In this document: positions 18,584 to 27,519 of the stretch, piece after piece
How the letters are laid out: each line of letters begins with the position of its first letter
Position numbering within the stretch: position 1 is the stretch's first letter
Source of the DNA: an uncultured Gammaproteobacteria bacterium
Lineage (GTDB): Bacteria; Pseudomonadota; Gammaproteobacteria; Enterobacterales; Psychrobiaceae
Reading direction: 5' to 3'
NCBI GenBank assembly: GCA_937139475.1
Contig: CAKZQF010000007.1
Location: forward strand, 1 to 64,000
DNA length: 64,000 bases
Notes under the pieces: generated by a model
Told to the model about the DNA's origin: nothing
What the model saw: only the letters and a program-made list of their open reading frames with translations
Database searches by the model: none
Made by a program: the position numbers and the translations under genes

Positions 18584-18949
18584 TTATGCGGCTGTGATGA
18601 CGTAAATTTTTCGCAGTGTTTCAAGCACTTCAAAACGTCCTTGCCAGCCCACGGGTAACACATAAGCGTCGCTAGCCCCGAACGTTTCAATGCTCCCATC
18701 AGGGTTAGTTAAGGCTACCTTGCCTTGTAAAATTGTTGAGTATTCAGAGAAATCACTACAATTTAAAATTTCAGCGTAAGGTGTACATTGCCAAGTACCC
18801 ACGGTCACCTTGCTATCACTCGACTCAAAATGAATTTCTCCCGTTTCTATTGCTTCCCCCTCAATTACTGCATTTTGTGGTATTGCAGCGCAGCGCGTTA
18901 ATCCTGCCGCGCCACTACCGTCTTTATTAATTCGAATAACAGATTTCAT
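18584..18949 (-). CDS. Small cupin protein (DUF861/EutQ-like)
   Basis: 121 residues, one cupin barrel with the sequence of the DUF861 group (TWQCTPYAEILNCSDFSEYSTILQGKV...YVLPVGWQGRFEVLE). Of two adjacent ATGs the second (18949) is preferred because GAGG lies 5 bases before it. Such cupins are frequent partners of FAD amine oxidases and amine permeases, but their role is unknown; some may bind a metal or a pathway intermediate. It lies first in the unit with gbuA, downstream of a clear sigma-54 promoter and divergent from the sigma-54 activator gene. Confidence 0.75.
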   Translation of the reverse strand: MKSVIRINKDGSGAAGLTRCAAIPQNAVIEGEAIETGEIHFESSDSKVTVGTWQCTPYAEILNCSDFSEYSTILQGKVALTNPDGSIETFGASDAYVLPVGWQGRFEVLETLRKIYVITAA

Positions 18950-19020
18950 CATTTCCTCGACTGTGTTAATTACCTAGATTAGATTTATTATGGATTATTC
19001 ATGTTGATACGGGCTAATTT

Positions 19021-19036
19021 AGCAATTGTCATGCCA
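19021..19036 (-). promoter_or_regulatory. Sigma-54 promoter for the cupin-gbuA unit
   Basis: The minus strand reads TGGCATGACAATTGCT, a near-perfect -24/-12 promoter (TGGCAYR, 4 bases, TTGCW). Transcription would start near 19010, about 60 bases before the cupin start codon. The divergent gene encodes a sigma-54 activator, and a dyad at 19111-19124 lies about 100 bases upstream of the predicted start, a normal enhancer distance. Confidence 0.75.
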
Positions 19037-19110
19037 CACAATTAAAGAATTAAAATTCAATAACTTAGAGCCCACCAATTCCATTGTGAATTACAACCCT
19101 GTAGAAAATA

Positions 19111-19124
19111 ATTCAAATATGAAT
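19111..19124. promoter_or_regulatory. Putative activator enhancer site ATTCA-N4-TGAAT
   Basis: ATTCAAATATGAAT is a 5-bp inverted repeat with a 4-base spacer. The same dyad recurs twice upstream of the aldehyde dehydrogenase gene (23902-23933). An overlapping dyad TGAATT-AC-AATTCA follows at 19120-19133. Its position, about 100 bases upstream of one sigma-54 start and 35 bases before the activator gene itself, fits an activator site that also mediates autoregulation. Confidence 0.5.
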
Positions 19125-19158
19125 TACAATTCAAAAATGTAATTTTTTATTGGAATAT

Positions 19159-20556
19159 ATGATGTCTCATGATGCTGAGCTAGAACTTACTGCCGCTCTC
19201 AACTTTTGCCCCGGAAATATCGTGATCTCAAACGCACAAGGCATCATCATCAAAGCGAGTGTCAGTAACGCGGCAATTTATGGAGTAAGCCAACAGGAGT
19301 TTGTTGGCTCTTCATTATTTGAATTAGAAAGCAAGGGAATATTAAACCCATCAGTCTCTCTCGAAGTATTAAGGACAGGTAAAGAAGCGCAAGTAATGCA
19401 GGTTACCCAACACGGGCGGGTGATGATGAGTGAGGGCTTTCCCATCTTTGATCAAGACAACAACCTCTACCGCGTCATTAGCTTTGCTACCGACCTAACT
19501 GAAATACGTCAGCTAAAGAAAGAATATGAATGGCTACAAACCCAGTTTATGGCGCAATCAGATCAAGCGCTATCACCGCCCAAACAGCAAACCAATTTAC
19601 CATCAAAAAGCCAAGTCATTGGCAAGATTCACCAACTGCTACAACGTGTCTCTCGCTCCGACGCCAGCATCTTGTTTTTAGGCGAATCAGGTGTTGGGAA
19701 AACAGCATTTTCTAAACTTGTTCATGAACAAAGCGAGCGGTCAAGTGGTCCATTTATCGAAGTAAACTGCAGCACTATCCCGGAAACACTATTTGAATCT
19801 GAGATGTTTGGCTACGCACCAGGAGCATTTACTGGCGCCAATAAACAGGGAAAAGTGGGCCTTATTGAACAGGCACAAGGCGGCACACTTTTTCTCGATG
19901 AAATAGGAGAACTCCCCTTACCGATGCAAGCGAAGCTATTAAAAGTACTGCAAGATGGAAAGGTAAGTCGCATCGGTAGCACCAGCAGCCAGCTCATTAA
20001 TTTTCGCTTAATTACCGCCACCAACCAAGAGCTCAATCAACGGGTTGAGAATGGTGAATTTAGATTAGACTTATATTACCGTATCAACGTGATCCCAATT
20101 TCAATTCCGCCACTAAAAGATCGAATTGAAGATATCCCGGTGTTACTCGATTTTATTCTTACAAAGCTAAATGCTCGCTACGGTGAGGAAAAGGTGATAT
20201 CGAGTCGATTACGCCGTCATTTCCTAAATCATACCTGGCCTGGTAATGTGCGAGAACTAGAGAATGCATTAGAGCGCTCTTATCTGGCCAGTATTGGCAA
20301 GATGATCCAGCCCTTTGATGACTTTTCTAACCAAGAGCAAGCATTATTATCCCCCCCACAACCGGTACCTCAGATGTCTATGGTAGATCCCGTCATCCCT
20401 GGGCAGCGTTCACTTAATGACGCGATGGATGAAGTTGAAAAGCACCTTTTACAACAAGCACTTGAGCATTGCAAAGGGACTTATGAGTTAGCGCGCTACC
20501 TAGGTATTAGTCAACCCACTGCTTCACGTAGGCTCAAAAAACATGGGCTAAAGTAA
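19159..20556 (+). CDS. PAS-domain sigma-54-dependent transcriptional activator
   Basis: 465 residues from the ATG at 19159. An N-terminal PAS sensor domain (about 8-118) is followed by an AAA+ domain with Walker A GESGVGKT (175-182), an intact GAFTGA loop (222-227) and Walker [11 protein letters not shown] (241-250). The C-terminal helix-turn-helix is TyrR/Fis-like ([21 protein letters not shown]). There is no receiver domain, so the signal is probably a metabolite bound by the PAS domain. It would remodel RNA polymerase at the -24/-12 promoters at 19021-19036 and 23811-23826, which share dyads at enhancer distance. It is divergent from the cupin-gbuA unit. It is likely the pathway-specific activator of the guanidino/amine genes. 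Confidence 0.88.
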   Translation: MMSHDAELELTAALNFCPGNIVISNAQGIIIKASVSNAAIYGVSQQEFVGSSLFELESKGILNPSVSLEVLRTGKEAQVMQVTQHGRVMMSEGFPIFDQDNNLYRVISFATDLTEIRQLKKEYEWLQTQFMAQSDQALSPPKQQTNLPSKSQVIGKIHQLLQRVSRSDASILFLGESGVGKTAFSKLVHEQSERSSGPFIEVNCSTIPETLFESEMFGYAPGAFTGANKQGKVGLIEQAQGGTLFLDEIGELPLPMQAKLLKVLQDGKVSRIGSTSSQLINFRLITATNQELNQRVENGEFRLDLYYRINVIPISIPPLKDRIEDIPVLLDFILTKLNARYGEEKVISSRLRRHFLNHTWPGNVRELENALERSYLASIGKMIQPFDDFSNQEQALLSPPQPVPQMSMVDPVIPGQRSLNDAMDEVEKHLLQQALEHCKGTYELARYLGISQPTASRRLKKHGLK

Positions 20557-20587
20557 CCGCTGGTTACGTGCCGTCAGCCTGTTAAGA

Positions 20588-20609
20588 TGCCCACTAACAA
20601 TAGCGGGCA
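20588..20609. terminator. Weak hairpin between convergent genes
   Basis: TGCCC (20588-20592) pairs with GGGCA (20605-20609), and an inner CT/AG pairing follows across one mismatch. It lies between the converging activator and permease genes, with no T-run. Confidence 0.35.
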
Positions 20610-20617
20610 CTGTTCGC

Positions 20618-22024
20618 TTAGTTAGTTGCCTGTTTCAGTTGATAAGGTTTATGCTTCGCTTCAGTCATACGTACAATGATTTCACCAGCTCCCAGAGTAA
20701 CCAGCAAGCCACCACCGATTTGCATGATATACACCATATCAAGCGGCTCTCCAGGTATCCAAAAGAACAACAAAATGGATAGAGATAAGATAAAGATGCT
20801 TAAACCCGCCACAAAATAAGCCACCGCTGCACCGCCCGGCACCTTAAAAGGACGTGGGTGATTGGCATCACGTGATCTTAGTTTTAAAAATGAACAGTGC
20901 ATTGCGATATATGGTAACAAGAAGATAATCGCACTAAATGAGAACAAGGTCCAAAACAGCTCTTCTGCGGAATGAGCCATAAAGCCATAAATGACTAAAA
21001 TAATGCCACTAATTGCGCAAAGTAGTACTGCTGAGCCAACGGGTGTGCCGTGTTTTTTGCTGAGTAAACCAAAAATAGCTGGCATTTCTTTTTCTTGACC
21101 CGCCTCAGCCATTGCCGCATTACCACCTGATGTCCACGCAACCATGGTGGCAAAAAAGGTGAATAGCGTCGCAATGCCTAAGACATTAACAATAGCTGTT
21201 CCCATTGCTGAATCACCAAATATTTCCTTGAGTGTCACCACAAATACATTAACAATCTCAACTTCCTCAGCAGGCACAGCAGCTAACACTCCCACGGTAC
21301 CAAAGATATAAAACAAGGTCGCCAAAATGCCAGTGGCAAAGATTGCCTTTGGAATATTTTGACCTGGATTTATGATCTTCTTGCTCTCCGACATAATAAG
21401 CTCAAGACCAAGACAACCGTAAACCAGAACAGGGATGTAAGCGAAGCCTTGCCCCAAATCATCTAACGCGGCAGAAAAATTAAGGTTGTTTGCAAAACCA
21501 TTTTCTAAGCCATAGCTAATTCCTGCGCTACCAACAATTAAGATAATAATCAATTTAAGTGGCGTTGCCACTGCTACAATCATTTTAGTTAATCGCAGCG
21601 GCAGACAGTTAATAACACCAATCCCCGCGATGGCAATTAGTCCGATAGAAATTTGCTGCCATAGAGTCAAATCTGGAAAAAACATGGCAGAAATCATTCC
21701 TGCAAACATAATGAAAACCGAAGGGACCCAGAGGGCAATATTAATCCAATAAAACCAAGTGATTCGCGCCGCCCAGCGTAAGCCGAACGCATCGCGTACC
21801 CAGGCATAGATCCCCCCTTGCTCAGGATATGCTGCTCCCATTTCAGCAGTCACCAGATTGTTTGGGATCATGAATAAGATTAAGGTAACTACCCACCAGA
21901 ACACTGCATATGGACCTACTGCAGCTGACAAAGCGATTTGATCCACCAACAAAATCGCCGACGAACAAAAGAAAATAATGTCTTTCAGTTGAAACATATT
22001 TCTCTGATTAGTTTGCTCTAACAT
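20618..22024 (-). CDS. APC-superfamily amino acid/polyamine permease
   Basis: 468 residues with about 12 hydrophobic helices. The family segment of helix I-II is present (QLKDIIFFCSSAILLVDQIALSA), as is EMGAAYPEQGGIYAWVRDAFG, the conserved loop of amino-acid-polyamine-organocation carriers. Such proteins import cationic amines or amino acids by proton or sodium symport or exchange. Being embedded among ureohydrolase and aldehyde dehydrogenase genes, it probably takes up agmatine, putrescine, arginine or guanidinobutyrate; specificity is inference. It lies 288 bases downstream of the aldehyde dehydrogenase gene on the same strand. That gap holds no gene I recognise and could carry its own promoter. 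Confidence 0.88.
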   Translation of the reverse strand: MLEQTNQRNMFQLKDIIFFCSSAILLVDQIALSAAVGPYAVFWWVVTLILFMIPNNLVTAEMGAAYPEQGGIYAWVRDAFGLRWAARITWFYWINIALWVPSVFIMFAGMISAMFFPDLTLWQQISIGLIAIAGIGVINCLPLRLTKMIVAVATPLKLIIILIVGSAGISYGLENGFANNLNFSAALDDLGQGFAYIPVLVYGCLGLELIMSESKKIINPGQNIPKAIFATGILATLFYIFGTVGVLAAVPAEEVEIVNVFVVTLKEIFGDSAMGTAIVNVLGIATLFTFFATMVAWTSGGNAAMAEAGQEKEMPAIFGLLSKKHGTPVGSAVLLCAISGIILVIYGFMAHSAEELFWTLFSFSAIIFLLPYIAMHCSFLKLRSRDANHPRPFKVPGGAAVAYFVAGLSIFILSLSILLFFWIPGEPLDMVYIMQIGGGLLVTLGAGEIIVRMTEAKHKPYQLKQATN

Positions 22025-22312
22025 TTTCTACTTCTCACTATTTATTATTATATAAGCTTAAGCGATCTCATATTGAAGGTAACAATTAAGACCTTAAGCA
22101 TCGAGTTCCAACTAAACAACATGTTGATTAACCAGCAGCAAACATAGTAATGATAGACATTTAATCTATTAACTAACGCGAGCACAACTGTCTAGTGGCT
22201 TTATTGTGCTAGCTTACGCCATCACAATGAGCTTAATCTTTAATGATTAAACTATTTATCTATGTTCGCCTGCCCTCGATAACCATATTAATAAAGGGCT
22301 TGGCCAACACTA

Positions 22313-23734
22313 TTAACTTTGAATAAGTGCTTTCGTTTCAAAAAACTCTTCGACGCCAATTTGACCTAGTTCGCGCCCATTGCCTGATTGCTTATACCCA
22401 CCAAATGGCGCTTGGTTATTCCAAAAACCGTCATTAATATAGACTTGGCCCGCTTTAATTTGACGTGCCAACTGTTTTGCGTGTGCCTTGTTGTTATGCC
22501 ATACGCGACCCGAAAGGCCATAGGGGGAATCATTGGCGATTGCGATGGCTTGCTGCTCATCTTCATAGGCAATAATACAAAGCACCGGACCAAAAATTTC
22601 TTCACGCGCGATTCGCATGTCATTGCTTACATCGGCAAAAATGGTTGCACGTACATACGCCCCCTTATCAAACCCTTCAGGACGTTCAACACCACCAGTG
22701 ACTAAGCGAGCTCCCTCATCCAACCCTATTTGTATGTATTTAAGTACTTGCTCGCGCTGTGACATCGAGGCCATGGGGCCAGCCATTGAGTCTTCGGATA
22801 GCGGATCGCCAAATACAAATGCCTCGGCTTGTTCTTTAGCGATGGCAATTGCTTGTTCGAGCTGATCCTTATGAACCAGCATGCGAGTTAGTGCAGTGCA
22901 CGTTTGACCGGTGTTATACATCACATCATCAACCCCCATTCGCACCGCGGCTTCTAAATCTGAGTCACGACAAATGACAAAAGCAGATTTACCGCCTAGT
23001 TCCTGACAAACACGCTTAACAGTTGGCGCGGCAAGTTGTGCGATGCGAGTGCCAGCGCGAGTCGAACCGGTAAATGACACCATGTCTACATCCGGGTGCA
23101 CACAAAGCGCTTCACCACACCCTTGACCGTAGCCACTCACCAAGTTGAATACACCAGCGGGTAATCCTACTTGGTCAATAACCTCGGCTAATAGAAATGC
23201 GTGTAGCGGGGTGATCTCACTTGGCTTTACTACCATGGTGCAACCAGCAGCAAGCGCAGGAGCGACCTTGCCGATCATTTGGTGCAATGGATAATTCCAA
23301 GGATTGATAAAGGCACATACGCCGATAGGCTCTTTAACAATATCAATATTAAATAGCTTCTTTTCTTCATCCACCAGGCTGGTAAAATCAGCATGCCTTG
23401 CCAATGCGTCTATTGGATCTTCAACTTGTACCTCGCGGCTAAAACCCAGTGGAGCGCCCATTTCAGCAGTAATAGTTTGCGCCATCTCCTCGCTGCGCTC
23501 AGCTAACTTACTACTAATGGCGCTAATATAAGCGGCTCGCTCATCGGCACTGGTGGTCGACCAACTAGCAAAAGCAGCGCGCGCTGCCTTTACCGCAACA
23601 TCGACGTCATCAGCATTAGCTAGGGGAACTTGACCAATGACTTGCTCATTAGCAGGATTAGTTACTTCGATAGCCTCATTGCTATTTGGTGCAGTCCACT
23701 GCCCGTTAATATAAAGGTTGTTGTAAGTTTTCAT
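22313..23734 (-). CDS. NAD(P)-dependent aldehyde dehydrogenase
   Basis: 473 residues from the ATG at 23734, giving the usual MKTYNNLYINGQW start; longer frames begin up to 66 bases upstream. Catalytic residues are C279 (NTGQTCTA), E245 (QELGGKS) and N147 (NPWNYP), and the cofactor-binding lysine is K170 (VVKPSE). It oxidises an aldehyde to an acid in the cytoplasm. In this context 4-guanidinobutanal or 4-aminobutanal is a sensible substrate, feeding the guanidinobutyrase-like enzyme. A likely sigma-54 promoter lies at 23811-23826 with two dyads further upstream, the same arrangement as at cupin-gbuA. Confidence 0.9.
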   Translation of the reverse strand: MKTYNNLYINGQWTAPNSNEAIEVTNPANEQVIGQVPLANADDVDVAVKAARAAFASWSTTSADERAAYISAISSKLAERSEEMAQTITAEMGAPLGFSREVQVEDPIDALARHADFTSLVDEEKKLFNIDIVKEPIGVCAFINPWNYPLHQMIGKVAPALAAGCTMVVKPSEITPLHAFLLAEVIDQVGLPAGVFNLVSGYGQGCGEALCVHPDVDMVSFTGSTRAGTRIAQLAAPTVKRVCQELGGKSAFVICRDSDLEAAVRMGVDDVMYNTGQTCTALTRMLVHKDQLEQAIAIAKEQAEAFVFGDPLSEDSMAGPMASMSQREQVLKYIQIGLDEGARLVTGGVERPEGFDKGAYVRATIFADVSNDMRIAREEIFGPVLCIIAYEDEQQAIAIANDSPYGLSGRVWHNNKAHAKQLARQIKAGQVYINDGFWNNQAPFGGYKQSGNGRELGQIGVEEFFETKALIQS

Positions 23735-23810
23735 ATAAGATTCCATAGGACTAAATAGCTCAACAAAGCCCAGCTTCACATCAAGCTGAATTTGATACAT
23801 GCCATATAAA

Positions 23811-23826
23811 TGCCAAATTCATGCCA
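23811..23826 (-). promoter_or_regulatory. Sigma-54 promoter for the aldehyde dehydrogenase gene
   Basis: The minus strand reads TGGCATGAATTTGGCA: an excellent -24 half and a -12 half with the essential GC but TGGCA instead of TTGCA. Transcription would start near 23800, about 66 bases before the start codon. Two ATTCA-N4-TGAAT-type dyads lie about 100-130 bases upstream of that point. Confidence 0.55.
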
Positions 23827-23901
23827 ACACAAATAATAACTACAAAACAATAGGTTAACTACATTGCATTCAAAGTTGAACGAAATATCGCGACAAAAGT
23901 A

Positions 23902-23933
23902 ATTCAAATATGACTTTTAATTCATAACTGAAT
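23902..23933. promoter_or_regulatory. Paired enhancer dyads upstream of the aldehyde dehydrogenase gene
   Basis: ATTCAAATATGACT (23902-23915, one mismatch) and ATTCATAACTGAAT (23920-23933, perfect) are two copies of the dyad seen at 19111-19124, 18 bases apart from start to start. AATTCAAATATGA is identical in both gaps. The pair probably binds the sigma-54 activator cooperatively. Confidence 0.5.
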
Positions 23934-23966
23934 CACTACAATGAAAAATATCAAGAGATAGATAAT

Positions 23967-24803
23967 TTAAAGGAAGGTTAAGGGATCGGCGGTGGTACTA
24001 TGAGGCATCGACTTTATCGACGCGATAAAAAGGTAAAACAGCTCTGCCTGCGACCTGACATCAAGTTTGGTGTAAATGTTTTTTCGGTGATGTTTGATCG
24101 TCTCTAAACTATTACCGAGTTTTTTAGCGACAAATTTGATTGAGCAACCGTGCAATATTAACTGCAATACTTCGCACTCGCGAGGGGTAAGTACCGAACA
24201 GCCAAAGGTGGCTAATGCACTGTCTAAATGATTGCCAAAATTTACCGAGGTATCGTCTGCTTTATCATTGAGCCATCGAGTAATTATTGCATTGAGTAGC
24301 GGATAAACTGTTAACAGTAGCTTTTTCTCATCCGCTGAAAACGGTTGTTCTTGTCGGTGTCGCGCCAACGAAATGGTCACCGCGCTCTGGTTGTGTTCAC
24401 TCTGAATCAACGCGCAAACCTCATCACATAAGCCAAGCTTTTTGTAAAATACATTATAGTATTCGGACTCCCTAAACCCGTTAGGAGCGATATCGGCAAT
24501 GGTAAAAACCCCCTCAGCACATTCAACAACGGCTTTTTGATAAAAGGGATCGAGCAAATAAGCGCCACTGGCATACTTATCAATTTGTAATTCCAGGCTT
24601 TCATTAGCTAATAAGCGGTGATGAGTCGTGTGTGGTGGCCTAGCCTGCGGGTAAATAGTAATGATGCCAGAGGTGGCATTGATCAGCTTTTCGAGACCTC
24701 GAAGCAGCAATGTAATGCCATCTTCATGGTCAGTTGCACAAAACACTTTTGCCAAGGTCTGATTCCAGGAGAGTAAATCGGGGGATTGGCCAATCGGTAA
24801 CAT
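23967..24803 (-). CDS. LuxR-type transcriptional regulator, copy 2
   Basis: 278 residues, paralogous along its whole length to the regulator at 16543-17373. The shared blocks are TTHHRLLANE, SGAYLLDPFY, QEQPFS and YPLLNAIIT. The C-terminal helix-turn-helix reads LTPRECEVLQLILHGCSIKFVA, then ETIKHHRKNIYTKLDV. The short C-terminal DPL-x-x-L tail is also conserved, suggesting a functional end segment. It is divergent from the agmatinase gene, whose promoter region it shares, and upstream of the aldehyde dehydrogenase gene. It probably regulates the agmatinase and/or itself; the ligand is unknown. Confidence 0.85.
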   Translation of the reverse strand: MLPIGQSPDLLSWNQTLAKVFCATDHEDGITLLLRGLEKLINATSGIITIYPQARPPHTTHHRLLANESLELQIDKYASGAYLLDPFYQKAVVECAEGVFTIADIAPNGFRESEYYNVFYKKLGLCDEVCALIQSEHNQSAVTISLARHRQEQPFSADEKKLLLTVYPLLNAIITRWLNDKADDTSVNFGNHLDSALATFGCSVLTPRECEVLQLILHGCSIKFVAKKLGNSLETIKHHRKNIYTKLDVRSQAELFYLFIASIKSMPHSTTADPLTFL

Positions 24804-24893
24804 CTGAATTTAACCTGAGCTTTGTAACATTGTTTAATAAGTAACTTTAAGCATACACACTAACCCCGAATCTTGCAGCCATTTTACTCCCTG

Positions 24894-24913
24894 TATCCCC
24901 CTTTCAAGGGATA
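24894..24913. promoter_or_regulatory. Dyad TATCCC-N8-GGGATA between luxR copy 2 and agmatinase
   Basis: A perfect 6-bp inverted repeat with a C-run inside, centred about 100 bases from each divergent start codon. It resembles the C-rich elements near the other luxR gene only loosely, and could be an operator for the flanking LuxR regulator. Confidence 0.35.
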
Positions 24914-25002
24914 ACCAACAACGCGTGATTTTGAAATACTATTTTCAACCCCGCATCTTTATCACTGATGCGTAAACAATAATTATTGTCAGGAGCGTTA
25001 AG

Positions 25003-25953
25003 ATGACTAGACCAACCGATTTTGCAATTACCCGTGAAGACCTAATGGGTACTGAGATAGAGCCAAGTTACAGCGGTGTATTAAGCTATATGCGTCGCAA
25101 ATACACCAAGGATCTAACGCATGCAGATATCGCAGTTACTGGTGTGCCCTATGATTTAGCCGTGACCAACCGTCCGGGTGCACGCTTCGGTCCCCGTGCT
25201 ATTCGCCAAGTATCATCCGGCTTAAACTGGGGCCCAGTACCACAATGGGGCTTTGACCCATTTGATGAACTCGCAGTAATTGACTACGGTGATTGTGGCA
25301 TTGATAGTAGTAAACCCGACCAATGCCATAAGGAAATTGAAGCCCACATCAGTCACATTTTAAATAACAACTGTGCGACGTTAACCTTGGGGGGTGATCA
25401 CTTTATTACCTACCCTATTTTACAAGCCTACGCCAAGCAATTTGGCAAGAAACTATCCCTTATCCATTTTGATGCCCATTATGATACGTGGAATGACCGC
25501 GAGGGAAAAATTGAGCATGGCACGATGTTTTATCATGCTACTCAGGAAGGCTTAATCGATCCACAAAAATCAGTACAAATTGGCATGCGCACCTCAATCG
25601 ACGACAATTTGGGATTTAATGTGCTTGATAGTAATTGGGTGCACGAAAACGGACCATTGAACGTCGCTGCTAAAATCAAGGAAATTGTGGGAGATAATCT
25701 ATGTTATCTGACCTTTGATATTGATTGCTTAGATCCCTCTTATGCGCCAGGGACTGGAACCCCAGTGGTTGGCGGATTAAGCACATATCAAGCACAGCGT
25801 ATTTTACGCGGCCTTGAAGGAATAAATATTATCGGTATGGATCAGGTTGAGGTATCTCCGGCCTATGATGTGGGTGAAATTACCGCATTAGCCGCCGCGA
25901 CTATTGCACTAGATATGTTGTGTCTATACGCAAGAAAGCCCAAGTTAGATTAA
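25003..25953 (+). CDS. speB: Agmatinase (SpeB-type ureohydrolase)
   Basis: 316 residues, arginase/agmatinase fold. Manganese ligands are H133 (GGDHF), D157, H159 and D161 (FDAHYD), and D239 and D241 (FDIDCLDP). EHGTMFYHATQEGLID and YDTWND match agmatinases better than arginases. The expected reaction is agmatine to putrescine plus urea in the cytoplasm. It has AGGAG 9 bases before the start codon. It is divergent from luxR copy 2 and is the second ureohydrolase of the island, differing clearly from the gbuA-like protein. Closely related guanidino substrates cannot be excluded. Confidence 0.85.
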   Translation: MTRPTDFAITREDLMGTEIEPSYSGVLSYMRRKYTKDLTHADIAVTGVPYDLAVTNRPGARFGPRAIRQVSSGLNWGPVPQWGFDPFDELAVIDYGDCGIDSSKPDQCHKEIEAHISHILNNNCATLTLGGDHFITYPILQAYAKQFGKKLSLIHFDAHYDTWNDREGKIEHGTMFYHATQEGLIDPQKSVQIGMRTSIDDNLGFNVLDSNWVHENGPLNVAAKIKEIVGDNLCYLTFDIDCLDPSYAPGTGTPVVGGLSTYQAQRILRGLEGINIIGMDQVEVSPAYDVGEITALAAATIALDMLCLYARKPKLD

Positions 25954-25974
25954 ATTACAGATGTGATAAAATAA

Positions 25975-26013
25975 AAAGCCAGACTATTCTAGTAATGAGA
26001 ATAGTCTGGCTTT
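25975..26013. terminator. Strong bidirectional terminator between agmatinase and prpF
   Basis: AAAGCCAGACTATTCT (25975-25990) and AGAATAGTCTGGCTTT (25998-26013) form a perfect 16-bp stem with a 7-base loop between two convergent genes. On the minus strand the stem is followed by TTATTTTATC-like T-rich sequence, so it is strongest for the prp operon. Confidence 0.85.
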
Positions 26014-26024
26014 AGCAATAAAGC

Positions 26025-27203
26025 TTAGAAAGAATCGCCAGGTATTCTAACCCAACCTTCCATCAATACGCGCGCACTACGGCTCATGGTTGCTTTAATC
26101 ACAGACCAATCGCCATCAACTTGCTGTGCTGCAGCGCCAACGGTTAATGTGCCCGATGGATGTCCAAAGTTAACCGACTCGCGTTCACCACCGCCAGCCG
26201 CTAGGTTAACTAACGTGCCAGGTATAGCAGCCGCTGTACCAATAGCAACGGCAGCCGTTCCCATCATCGCATGGTGTAGTTTACCCATTGATAATGCACG
26301 AACATTTAAATCAATGTCCCCCGCTCCAATCGCTTTGCCACTTGATGATACATAATCAGTCGCAGCACCGACAAAGGCAACTTTAGGCGTATGCTGACGC
26401 GCAGCCGCTTCACCTACCTCTTTAATTAGGCCCATTTGAATAGCACCGTGGGCACGGATTGTTTCAAAGCGCTCTAATGCTGCCGGATCGCCGTTAATCA
26501 CTTCCTGAAGCTCGCAACCGGTATAACCAATTTCATCAGCGTTTAAGAAGATAGTTGGAATACCAGCATTAATCATGGTCGCTTTTAGCGTACCAACACC
26601 AGGCACCTCAAGCTCATCAACTAAATTCCCCGTAGGGAAAATAGCGCCTTCACCATCGGCAGGATCCATAAATTCAACTGGTACTTCTGCTGCTGGGAAA
26701 GTCACGCCATCCAGCTCAAAATCGCCCGTCTCTTGCACTTCACCATTGGTGATTGGCACATGAGCAATAATGGTCTTTTTGATATTCGCTTGCCAAATAC
26801 GCACCGTACACACACCATTTTGTGGCACACGGCTGGCCTCAACCAAACCAGAGTTAATCGCAAACGAACCGACAGCCGCTGTTAAATTACCGCAATTTCC
26901 GCTCCAGTCAACAAACGCTCTGTCAATCGCGACTTGCCCAAACAAGTAATCGACATCATGGTCAGGCTGGCTAGTTTTCGACAAGATAACTGTCTTACTG
27001 GTACTTGAAGTAGCACCACCCATACCGTCGGTTTGCTTACCGTATGGATCTGGACTACCAATAACACGCAATAAAATTGCATCACGAGCAGCACCAGCCA
27101 CCTGCGCTTCTTGTGGTAAATCTTCTAAATTAAAAAACACCCCTTTCGAGGTACCCCCACGCATATACGTGGCAGGAATTTTTATCTGTGGTACATGAGC
27201 CAT
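26025..27203 (-). CDS. prpF: 2-methylaconitate cis-trans isomerase PrpF
   Basis: 392 residues from the ATG at 27203, chosen for AAGGA 9 bases upstream and the standard start of the family (PATYMRGGTSKGVFF). PrpF interconverts 2-methylaconitate isomers produced by AcnD, so that the methylcitrate cycle can replace PrpD. It has the two-lobed diaminopimelate-epimerase-like fold, with SGNCGNL-type and GATDYV segments recognisable. It is the last gene of gntR-prpB-prpC-acnD-prpF, separated from acnD by 425 bases that contain two hairpin elements but no gene. Confidence 0.92.
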   Translation of the reverse strand: MAHVPQIKIPATYMRGGTSKGVFFNLEDLPQEAQVAGAARDAILLRVIGSPDPYGKQTDGMGGATSSTSKTVILSKTSQPDHDVDYLFGQVAIDRAFVDWSGNCGNLTAAVGSFAINSGLVEASRVPQNGVCTVRIWQANIKKTIIAHVPITNGEVQETGDFELDGVTFPAAEVPVEFMDPADGEGAIFPTGNLVDELEVPGVGTLKATMINAGIPTIFLNADEIGYTGCELQEVINGDPAALERFETIRAHGAIQMGLIKEVGEAAARQHTPKVAFVGAATDYVSSSGKAIGAGDIDLNVRALSMGKLHHAMMGTAAVAIGTAAAIPGTLVNLAAGGGERESVNFGHPSGTLTVGAAAQQVDGDWSVIKATMSRSARVLMEGWVRIPGDSF

Positions 27204-27268
27204 AATTTTGGTCCTTTCAATTCCACTGCAACGAAGTTGAATTGGTAACCCTTCCGAAAAACGCTGTG

Positions 27269-27306
27269 AATACATCCCTGTACGCTCTGCTTTTCATCCA
27301 TGAAAA
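27269..27306. repeat. Repeat element, copy 1, between acnD and prpF
   Basis: AATACATCCCTGTACGCT (27269-27286) is followed by a small hairpin TTTTCA-TCCA-TGAAAA (27291-27306). The same 18-mer and an equivalent hairpin occur at 30297-30335, in the next gap of the same operon. It looks like a short dispersed intergenic repeat. Confidence 0.65.
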
Positions 27307-27519
27307 AAACGTTTTCTCTAGGGCAACCAACACACCTTCGCCATACATTGACGCGTGGCTATTCCCGTCTTTTATCGCCTTCAAATGAATGACAGTTAGA
27401 AGAAAAAATCAGGGATGATTTTTTAGCTTTTTCCGCAAGGATGCGGATAAAAAGCGGTTTCGTTAAGACTGTTATTTATTAGAAGATCAGCGATAAATTA
27501 ACGGGTCGCCTTTCTTTTG

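Noticed and set aside
22025-22312. Sigma-54 promoter for the APC permease
   Set aside because: No properly spaced TGGC/TTGC pair was found in this gap, nor the ATTCA-N4-TGAAT dyad.
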